This document shows, piece by piece, positions 32,800 through 39,578 of a stretch of 39,578 nt of DNA. Position numbers and translations under genes: made by a program. The notes below the pieces were generated by a model that did not search any database, had not been told where the DNA came from, and was given only the letters and a program-made list of their open reading frames with translations. The DNA is from Deltaproteobacteria bacterium (GTDB lineage Bacteria; Desulfobacterota; DSM-4660; Desulfatiglandales; B25-G16), in the NCBI GenBank assembly GCA_019310725.1, contig JAFDDT010000014.1, forward strand, positions 1 through 39,578, read 5' to 3'. Each line of letters opens with the position of its first letter. Within the stretch, counting starts at the first letter, position 1.

Positions 32800-33245
32800 C
32801 TCACCAGCTCTCGTTTATCGCTGCAATTATGACCACTTCGTTTGAGGAGCATCCCGCCCTCAGCGGGATTCAAGGACCGCTTCGCTTGAGGGCACTTCTG
32901 TAGTATTCTTGCAGGAAATAATAACCAGACTCTTCGCTTCGCTCAGAGTGACTAGTAGGAGCAGCCCAGAGTGACAGATACGGAATGTGTCATTCTGAGG
33001 CCCGCCCAATTGAAAACAGGGGATCACTCAGGGTGACAGATACGGAATGTGTCATTCTGAGGCCCGCCCAAAGCGGGGCGAAGAATCTCACATAATCTCA
33101 AAGCCAGCCATCATTCCTCGCCTCTTTCCTCAAGGACCGAGGGTCCGCTCCTCAAGGCCGCAACGCCGGTCCTTAAGGCCTGAAAGGCCAGTCCTCAAGC
33201 GCAGCGCTCCTCAAGGCCTTTAGGCCGCTCCTTCCAGCCTATTTC
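32800..33245. repeat. Repeat-filled intergenic region between the C25 protease and PqqD genes
   Basis: No gene is present. The stretch holds ATCCCGC-CCTCA-GCGGGAT (32851-32869), two identical 39-base direct repeats GTGACAGATACGGAATGTGT...CGCCCAA at 32971-33009 and 33033-33071 (62-base period), forms of the CATTCTGAG...GCGAAGAATCT dispersed repeat, and a 21-base-period array (separate entry). These are usual features of repeat-rich deltaproteobacterial intergenic DNA. Confidence 0.7.
33127..33236. repeat. Short tandem array, about 21-base period, variable mini-hairpins
   Basis: The sequence TCCTCAAGG (or TCCTTAAGG, TCCTCAAGC) starts at 33127, 33149, 33170, 33192 and 33208, and a damaged copy at 33229. 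Between the starts each unit carries a different small inverted repeat: GACC-GA-GGGTC, GGC-GCAAC-GCC, GGCC-TGAAA-GGCC, GCG-CA-GCGC, GGCC-TTTA-GGCC. The outer part is conserved while the stem sequence changes with pairing kept. Confidence 0.65.
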
Positions 33246-36200
33246 TTACCATATCTCTCCTGCAGCCGTCGAGATGAAACAGCCACTTCCCGTGGATGGC
33301 GTTCCGCTGCCCGTGCCAATGCCTGCAATGGCGCCCAGCTGCTGGGTTTGCGCGCTCTGGTCGCCATCACTGTCAACAGACCGCACCACGTAGTAGTAGG
33401 TAGTCCCTGTTTCAGCAGAGGTGTCGGTATATTCGGTTCCCGTGATAAGGGAGGAGTTATTCACCTTGGTGTAGACTCCTCCAGGTGTCGTGCTCCGGTA
33501 GAGGTTATAGCCAGCCACGGGATTGCCATTGCAGTCAGTGGCTGCATTCCAGGTGATGGTTATCCCTGGTGAGGCGCTCTGCAGTGAAACCCCGGTTGGC
33601 CTTCGAGGAAGCGGCACCTTGAGCTCTGTGGCAGGATCACCAAAGAGCAGGAAGGTCTGGCTCACCTCCTCGTACTGGGAGCCATTGGCCAGCAGGGTCT
33701 GCTTGGCCATAGAAATTGCAGGCCCCAGGGTACGGATGTCCTCGGTAAAGATGGCGTCAAATAGGGCTGTATCCAGGATATGCTGGCCTTCAGTTTCGGT
33801 CATCCCCGTTGGCATAAGGGCAGCTACTGCGCCCTTTTCCGATCGCAAAAGGGCCTCTGCCAGGGAGGGAAAATTCCAGACATACGGATAGACAAAGTAG
33901 CCGGTCTCACAACTCATGCTGACAAAGAAGGGAGGCTCCTCATTGGTCAACTGAGCCACATTTCCATTGTTAAAGATAGTTTCGTGCGCCCATATCTGCA
34001 CAGAACCGTGGCCGCTGTAGTTGACAATCAGGGCCCCTTCGTTGATCTTCTCTTTGATATCTTCGGTCAGATCACCCACGGCAAGATAGTCATCGAGGTA
34101 TCCCTTGAAGGGGGCGTTTAATCCCGTGGGCATCAGGGCCGCCGCATCCTCGTTCATGGTCTCAAAGACCGACTCGTATGCCTCGATCTGGTTATCGGCA
34201 ATAAGCAGGGTGTTTTTCTCCCAGGTCTTGGTGTTCGCTGTGGTCTCATAGGCGAGGATTTTGTTGACCATTACTGCTGCCTCAGCCGCACTTTCAGCAG
34301 GGAGCCTCCCAATAGAGAGGTCGGAGATAACATCGTCTCCACTGATGCAGGCAAACCACTCATCGGTAACCGTCTCTCCCCGGTACTGAGTGAAGATCAG
34401 ATAGCCGGGTGCATAGTTGACTGCCCCATAACCCATGTTGTCTTTATAGTCATAGGAGGTGTCCCCTACGAGCAACACATACCGGGGGGCAGGCGGGCTC
34501 CAGTTGGTGTAAGCATAGGTCAGGAAATCCTTAATGGCCTCGGGTGTCACCATCCCATAGCCGAACTCATCATAGATGTCCTCCACATCCGCCACGGTGA
34601 CGCGAAGGCCCTGACCTTCGCGCAGGTTGATGAGATTAGTAAGCCATGGATGAGGATCACCATTGCCATCCCATCCCAGGTCGCGGTGGGTAATGAGGAT
34701 ATAGTCGGCACCGTTTGCCGTATCGGACAGGGTGGAAGGGGAATCTTGAGATACCCCGGATGGTGTTTTTGCCGCACCGGTGGACAGAACATAGTAAGTT
34801 CTCTCTCCTGCCCCGGTTTGCGGTTCGCAATCCAGGGTGTATGAGTCGCCCATGTCGATGGTTTGGAAATTTGTCACGCGAGCCACCTCATCCGGTGAGG
34901 TAATATCAAAGGCCAAAAGGTCGTTGCCGGTGAATCCTGAAACCCGGTATCTGTATCCTGTTTCGTGGGAGAATTTAAGGGTGTCGGTGCTCACCGCAAA
35001 GCTCCTCGGGTATGTTACCTCAAACCAGTCTACCACAATGGCGTCGTCTCCACTATTGCACGCAATGGTGACGGTGTGCTCCCCTTCCCCAAAATTCACT
35101 GCATCAATAGTGGCCTCATAAAAGGCGATACCACTCCAGGTGAAGGTCCCCGTCGCCAGGGTAGTCTCACCTTTCTTGACCGAAACACCCACCTCGTGAT
35201 CGGTGTTCCAGGTGCCGCCCATCAAAATCTTCACACTCCCCTGTCCGGCAGCACCAGGCAGGGAGAGATCAAAGTCCACCGTGTTTCCGCTCGAAACAGC
35301 GGTGGAGAAAACCCACCGATCCAGTGTGTCCCCTCCGGGGGCTACACCCCAGTAAGCTTGATCCTGCTCATGATGCAGGGTAAAGACATGCGTACTGGCA
35401 ACGGTGCCAGAGCCCGGGGTGCCATCGATTGGTTCCATCCGTTTTGGGTCTCCTGAGCCTCCCTGGGTGGTGAGCCAGTAGACGTTGTAGGTGGCATATT
35501 TTGCATATGCAGCATCCACCGGTCTTCCGTAAAACTCGATGTAATCGTCTCCGTCCCCATCGTGCACGGAGATAGCCACCTCCTGTCCCAGATTGTAGAG
35601 CCGGACCTGGCTGAGGTCCATCCCATCCACATCGATGCCGCTCGCCGAGGTGACCCGGTAGATCCCCTCCTCAGAGACGAGGATCTTATAGGCGGGGTTT
35701 TCAGGAGGCGGGCTCCACACGGCAGCGCCCGGGCCAGGGGGTCCAGCCATCGCCCCCATAAGGGAGTTGCCCATAAGGGCTGACTCTCCTGCATCCTCGT
35801 AGCTCACCCGTACCCGGATCAGGGTGTGGTGCATGAGTTCTTTAGTTACCGGATTAAAGGCAAGGGGATAGAACAGAACCTGAAGTCGTTGCTGGCCTCG
35901 GAAGAGATAGGTCTTGCCCAATTGTGCTCCCACCTCCGGGTAAAAGGTATCGGTGCTATAGGCAGCCTCATCAACCGTAAAGACCTCTCTTACATGGGCC
36001 ATTTCCCCTTCACCCTGGAGGGCATTCTCAGGGACCGGGTAGACCCAGTAGCCGGAATAGGTCTGGCCCTCTGTCCCCGTGACTGTCAAGGCCGGTGATT
36101 TCCCCTCCGGAAGATCAACCAATATGCCCTTGATGGGGAGCTCGGGCCTTCCCACCGCATCCGTGTAACCGTGGACGTAGTCTAAGATCCGGAGCCGCTC

Positions 36201-39200
36201 AAAGGCATCCCCCTGGGCCTCAACCATCTCCATGTCAAAGGCATCGGTTACAAGCTCCAGGGTTATGCCCGCCTCATCTGATTCTATGATCTGGACGCCC
36301 TTGGTGAGAGTTCGGGCCTGGCTCTCTGTCTCCCGATCTTTTTTTCTGTCCTCACCATCTAGGACCCCATCTCCATCGCTATCCGGGTTGAACGGATCGG
36401 TGTCGTGGTCATACTCCTCTAAATTGGTGAGCCCATCAAAATCCAAATCCATACCGGAATCATCACACGTGGGATCGAGGCCGTGGGCGATCTCCCAGTC
36501 ATCGGGCATACCGTCCCCATCCCAGTCCACACAGATGGGCCCATGAAAGGTGTGTGTGCCGTAAATGTCAATCTCCTCCAGCTTATAGTAGTAACGCCTG
36601 CCCGGGGTGACGTCGGTATCGGTGTAGGTGTATGCCTTTCCCATGCCAGAAAAGAGCAACCCGGGAACCACCTTGTCGGTAAGTTTTATGAAGGGCCCTC
36701 CCGGGCTCGTTGCCCGAAAGAGGTGAAAGCCCATGTTGTTGATCTCCTGGGCCGTCTCCCACTCGACCAGGACCGAGGAATCCTCACCTGTGGCGGTAAA
36801 GGAGAGAAGCGTGATCGCTGTGGGATAGAGCAGGAAGGCCTCTGCATACTCCGTGTAGGTATCGAGTTCGCTGCTGGCGTTGCTGTCATACAATCGAAAA
36901 CAGTAATATTTGCCCTGTGTGGCATTACTCGTCGCCTTGACTGAAAACTCGATCTCGGTAAAGGCATCGGCAGCCAGGGTGATGCTGCCGGTGGTGTTGC
37001 CGTCATCCCACAGTTCACCGGGCACAAAGGTGGTGGCCTCATCGGTTAGCCCGGAGTCGATGTTGGAGGTCGCATCTGCTCCGCTGGCTGCAATATAATC
37101 GGACCCCACGATCTGCCAATCCCCGCTGGTGTCAGTGAGAACATCAGAATAACTACCCGAGCCGCAGGTACCATATTCACTGGTCTCCGCCACCTGCAAC
37201 CTGTAGGTAACCCCTCCCGAACTCGCGGTCCCCTCATTGGACACCAGAAAGCGGAGTCGTTTGACAAACGAGTCTCTCGCCAGAACCAGTATCGTATCCT
37301 CATCGGCGGCAAAGGTGGCGCCACTAGAAGTCGCAGGTTTTAATGCGATTTGGTGTGCCGTCCAGTCATTACTATCCATATCCAGGCTGGCTGTGCCAGT
37401 TGGGCCGGCTGTGCTCCATATCCGGATACAGCTTCCTTGTGCTCGGCTAGATGCGGGCTCTACCAGATCGCCATACCCGTTGGATGGATTGTTGTAGTTT
37501 ACATCTTCTGAGTCCGTAAATACAGCTAAAATCCCCATTGCCCCATCTGTCTGAGTTGTCATGGTTGGGGCGGTTGCAGTCGTACCATCGCCGGAGTCTC
37601 TTGTTGACGTTGAAGGTGCTACGTCCCAGACAGAATCGGTATCTACCCCGGAGAATACACGGATTTGTATAGACCACTGAACACTAGCACTAAGGGTAAA
37701 TTTATAGTTGGAAGGCTCTGAAGCACCAGCGACCCTATAAAATATTGCATATTCAGCTGAATTACCGCCAGTTTGTTCTTGAAACGACTTTGTGAACGGA
37801 TACGACCCATTGTTATCAGTAATAGTTTCGTTGTCTTTATTCATATGAACCATAGCAATTACCACGTCATCTTCTTCTATTGTCACACCGTGTGTAATTG
37901 AAACATCAGTACCACTTCCTGAAGCTGTATTACTTCCTTCTTCACTAATAGTAGCGGTACCACCTTCTCCTGCATCATCATTGCGCCAGCGGTAATGGGC
38001 CTGGGTCAGACCCGCAGTGCCCGTAGAATAACTGAACACCGCCGCCATGGCAGACACATCGTTGTCGACGCTCCAGGTAATGGATTTGGTAATATTGGCG
38101 GTGTTATCCACGCAGCCCCAGTAGGTCGCCAATGTCACGTTGTTAGGGCTGCTAGTACCGGTTACGTGGTCCTCGTTCATATCTGAAGGCGGTGAACTCA
38201 CTGTAGCGACTTGGTCATGGCCAAAGGCCATATACAGCAGCCCGTTCGTGACGCCATCAACCGCAGTGGAGGTAATGCTTGTCCCGTATTCGTTGGTCTT
38301 GAATGACGTATCTTCAAGGGTCCAGGTCCCCCCTCCGGCGGTGGGTGGTTCAAAGGTGGTGATATGAACAATAAAATTGTCGTTGGTGCCATCCCAGCTG
38401 AAGGTATAGGAACTGGGTTCGCTGGCTCCCGCCACCTTGTACCAGGAACGCGTACGGAAGTGGTTTCCTGTATGGGTGGCCGGTTCGATCACGGTCCATC
38501 CGGCCGCGGCGGTAAGATCGCCATCGGTGCTATCATTTATAGCTGTGGCGATCATCAAATCCCCCTCGGCGGTGCCCGTGGGTTTGTCAACCGCCAGAGT
38601 TGCGCCGCTGCCGGTTGCCTGGTTATCGTCGGCTACCGTCGCACAAGTTTCAGCCGGTGCAAAGGCCGCCAGCACGTGGGCCACCCGGTGGGTATCGTTG
38701 AACGTCCACCCAAGGGTGGTGGAGCCGTGCGAAGATACCTCTTTGGTGCTGCCGGCGCCGTTTTGGGCGCCTGGGGCTTTGTCGAACCGCTCGGTTTGCC
38801 CGGCCTGGGTTGTCGCGAATGATTGATCGGCGGTTTTTCCATTGACAATGCTGTCGATCACCCAGGCGCCGTCTGTCACCGTGGTGATGTCGGTGTTAAA
38901 CGGCGAGGTGCCGTTGTCGCTGCTGCTGGCATCCGTTGCCGTCGCTTCGGGGGCCTGCTGGGCGACGCCAAAAAGGGAGATGGCCCCGGCGCTCATGCCG
39001 TTGACCTGGCCCTTGGTGGTCACTACAACCGTGTAAGTTCCGGTGGAGGGTAGATCGGCTTCGAGCAGGTACCATATTTCCGATCCGCTCCAGTCAGTAG
39101 TATCATCGGAAACGGCGGAATCGGCTTTTGTCAGGTTTTGGCTGTTGTAGGTAACGCTGTCAACCTGGTAATTGGTGGCGTGGTCCTCGTCTGTCTGCAC

Positions 39201-39443
39201 ACAGACCGCCAGCAGCCGGTTGCTGCCGCTGCCGATGGTATGGCTCCAGCTCAATGATGTTGCCGCAGTGTCCCCATCGGAACTAACGGCGTCAAATGTA
39301 ATTCCGGCATAGGCCGGCAGGGCCGGCAATAGGATCAGCAGCAGCAATACTGCTGCTGCGGCTGTCGCAAAAGTGCGCCGCATCCTTTCCCATGAAATCT
39401 GTAAACAGAGTTTTTTTCCGCGTTGATTTTCCTTGTATTTCAT
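33246..39443 (-). CDS. Giant secreted gingipain-like protease (peptidase C25) with truncated C-terminal motif
   Basis: A 2065-residue protein with an N-terminal signal sequence (hydrophobic core LLLLILLPALPAYAG after a long basic stretch). Residues about 45-700 are several repeats of a beta-sandwich type (VAGASEPSSYTFSW and VAGASEPSNYKFTL are equivalent strands). Then a fibronectin-like segment (FTATGEDSSVLVEWETA), a calcium-binding thrombospondin-3-like part (DWDGDGMPDDWE, DSDGDGVLDGED), a C25 propeptide and the C25 protease: NYSGHGS with His1812 and SMSCETGYF with Cys1845. The 33-residue distance equals that of the RgpB catalytic pair as I recall it. An Fn3 domain follows. It ends GSGCFISTAAGEIW, a broken form of the GCFIATAAYGS tail. 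ATG 39443 has AAGGGA upstream. Confidence 0.88.
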   Translation of the reverse strand: MKYKENQRGKKLCLQISWERMRRTFATAAAAVLLLLILLPALPAYAGITFDAVSSDGDTAATSLSWSHTIGSGSNRLLAVCVQTDEDHATNYQVDSVTYNSQNLTKADSAVSDDTTDWSGSEIWYLLEADLPSTGTYTVVVTTKGQVNGMSAGAISLFGVAQQAPEATATDASSSDNGTSPFNTDITTVTDGAWVIDSIVNGKTADQSFATTQAGQTERFDKAPGAQNGAGSTKEVSSHGSTTLGWTFNDTHRVAHVLAAFAPAETCATVADDNQATGSGATLAVDKPTGTAEGDLMIATAINDSTDGDLTAAAGWTVIEPATHTGNHFRTRSWYKVAGASEPSSYTFSWDGTNDNFIVHITTFEPPTAGGGTWTLEDTSFKTNEYGTSITSTAVDGVTNGLLYMAFGHDQVATVSSPPSDMNEDHVTGTSSPNNVTLATYWGCVDNTANITKSITWSVDNDVSAMAAVFSYSTGTAGLTQAHYRWRNDDAGEGGTATISEEGSNTASGSGTDVSITHGVTIEEDDVVIAMVHMNKDNETITDNNGSYPFTKSFQEQTGGNSAEYAIFYRVAGASEPSNYKFTLSASVQWSIQIRVFSGVDTDSVWDVAPSTSTRDSGDGTTATAPTMTTQTDGAMGILAVFTDSEDVNYNNPSNGYGDLVEPASSRAQGSCIRIWSTAGPTGTASLDMDSNDWTAHQIALKPATSSGATFAADEDTILVLARDSFVKRLRFLVSNEGTASSGGVTYRLQVAETSEYGTCGSGSYSDVLTDTSGDWQIVGSDYIAASGADATSNIDSGLTDEATTFVPGELWDDGNTTGSITLAADAFTEIEFSVKATSNATQGKYYCFRLYDSNASSELDTYTEYAEAFLLYPTAITLLSFTATGEDSSVLVEWETAQEINNMGFHLFRATSPGGPFIKLTDKVVPGLLFSGMGKAYTYTDTDVTPGRRYYYKLEEIDIYGTHTFHGPICVDWDGDGMPDDWEIAHGLDPTCDDSGMDLDFDGLTNLEEYDHDTDPFNPDSDGDGVLDGEDRKKDRETESQARTLTKGVQIIESDEAGITLELVTDAFDMEMVEAQGDAFERLRILDYVHGYTDAVGRPELPIKGILVDLPEGKSPALTVTGTEGQTYSGYWVYPVPENALQGEGEMAHVREVFTVDEAAYSTDTFYPEVGAQLGKTYLFRGQQRLQVLFYPLAFNPVTKELMHHTLIRVRVSYEDAGESALMGNSLMGAMAGPPGPGAAVWSPPPENPAYKILVSEEGIYRVTSASGIDVDGMDLSQVRLYNLGQEVAISVHDGDGDDYIEFYGRPVDAAYAKYATYNVYWLTTQGGSGDPKRMEPIDGTPGSGTVASTHVFTLHHEQDQAYWGVAPGGDTLDRWVFSTAVSSGNTVDFDLSLPGAAGQGSVKILMGGTWNTDHEVGVSVKKGETTLATGTFTWSGIAFYEATIDAVNFGEGEHTVTIACNSGDDAIVVDWFEVTYPRSFAVSTDTLKFSHETGYRYRVSGFTGNDLLAFDITSPDEVARVTNFQTIDMGDSYTLDCEPQTGAGERTYYVLSTGAAKTPSGVSQDSPSTLSDTANGADYILITHRDLGWDGNGDPHPWLTNLINLREGQGLRVTVADVEDIYDEFGYGMVTPEAIKDFLTYAYTNWSPPAPRYVLLVGDTSYDYKDNMGYGAVNYAPGYLIFTQYRGETVTDEWFACISGDDVISDLSIGRLPAESAAEAAVMVNKILAYETTANTKTWEKNTLLIADNQIEAYESVFETMNEDAAALMPTGLNAPFKGYLDDYLAVGDLTEDIKEKINEGALIVNYSGHGSVQIWAHETIFNNGNVAQLTNEEPPFFVSMSCETGYFVYPYVWNFPSLAEALLRSEKGAVAALMPTGMTETEGQHILDTALFDAIFTEDIRTLGPAISMAKQTLLANGSQYEEVSQTFLLFGDPATELKVPLPRRPTGVSLQSASPGITITWNAATDCNGNPVAGYNLYRSTTPGGVYTKVNNSSLITGTEYTDTSAETGTTYYYVVRSVDSDGDQSAQTQQLGAIAGIGTGSGTPSTGSGCFISTAAGEIW

Positions 39444-39578
39444 ATGACTTCCCTTAATAAGGATTGGGGTCGGGTAAAGAGTAGGCGCACAGCAACCTAT
39501 AAGGCCAATTCGTGACCATAACCAGCCACCCGCAATGTCGATTAAGTGTCTGCGGTAGACACCCTCACAGGCTCTATG

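Noticed and set aside
33127-33236. CRISPR array
   Set aside because: The period is only 16-22 bases, units have no spacers of normal length and no cas genes are present.
34600-39100. Plus-strand frames of 60-160 codons opposite the C25 protease gene
   Set aside because: All are shadows of the long GC-rich protease frame; none has a ribosome binding site or protein-like composition.
39444-39578. A riboswitch, such as a cyclic di-GMP type, upstream of the C25 protease
   Set aside because: The GEMM core sequence and its tetraloop are not present; only a normal leader with a ribosome binding site is visible.

Overview
The window looks like part of the chromosome of an anaerobic deltaproteobacterium (Desulfobacterota). 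This is an inference from gene content: a membrane ETF oxidoreductase with CCG domains next to etfBA and an acyl-CoA dehydrogenase, a six-domain ribosomal S1 followed by sppA, a sigma54-linked type IV pilus locus, a ferredoxin-tailed aldo/keto reductase, and many short palindromic repeats. I saw no tRNA, rRNA or CRISPR array.

Left end (1-2.4 kb) is a decaying accessory patch: the first codons of a transposase on the minus strand, a small zinc-ribbon-like protein, a BrnT/BrnA-type toxin-antitoxin pair with a clear sigma70 promoter, and an AbiEii-type nucleotidyltransferase that has lost its N-terminus. From 2.9 to 6.6 kb there are pgk, two small unknown proteins and an aldo/keto reductase with two cysteine clusters.

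7.0-12.8 kb is a fatty-acid (or related acyl-CoA) oxidation unit: a TetR regulator with a perfect palindromic operator at its own promoter, an EMO-like ETF:menaquinone oxidoreductase, etfB, etfA and an acyl-CoA dehydrogenase. A MITE-like palindrome sits directly before the dehydrogenase ribosome binding site, which is why the dehydrogenase start is set at GTG 11668.

12.8-21.9 kb starts with two palindromic repeat elements, then rpsA, sppA, a convergent YciO-type gene, prepilin peptidase, a histidine kinase, a sigma54-dependent response regulator, a PilZ protein and a decayed copy of the regulator's Fis domain. 21.9-29.1 kb holds a well-formed sigma54 promoter with two identical-architecture upstream palindromes, followed by a tight operon of FimT, PilW, PilV, PilX, PilY1 and a small secreted protein. 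The kinase/regulator pair probably drives this promoter.

29.1-39.4 kb is accessory again: a broken PIN gene, an intact PIN/DUF3368 plus RHH-UPF0175 toxin-antitoxin pair, a frameshifted IS91-family transposase, REP-like palindromes, and then on the minus strand a 2065-residue secreted gingipain-like (C25) protease, a repeat-filled gap, a PqqD-like protein and a 59-residue cysteine-containing peptide. The last two form the most interesting item here: a candidate RiPP precursor with its recognition protein and no modifying enzyme in view. The 3' end of the gene downstream of pilY1 is duplicated next to this cassette.
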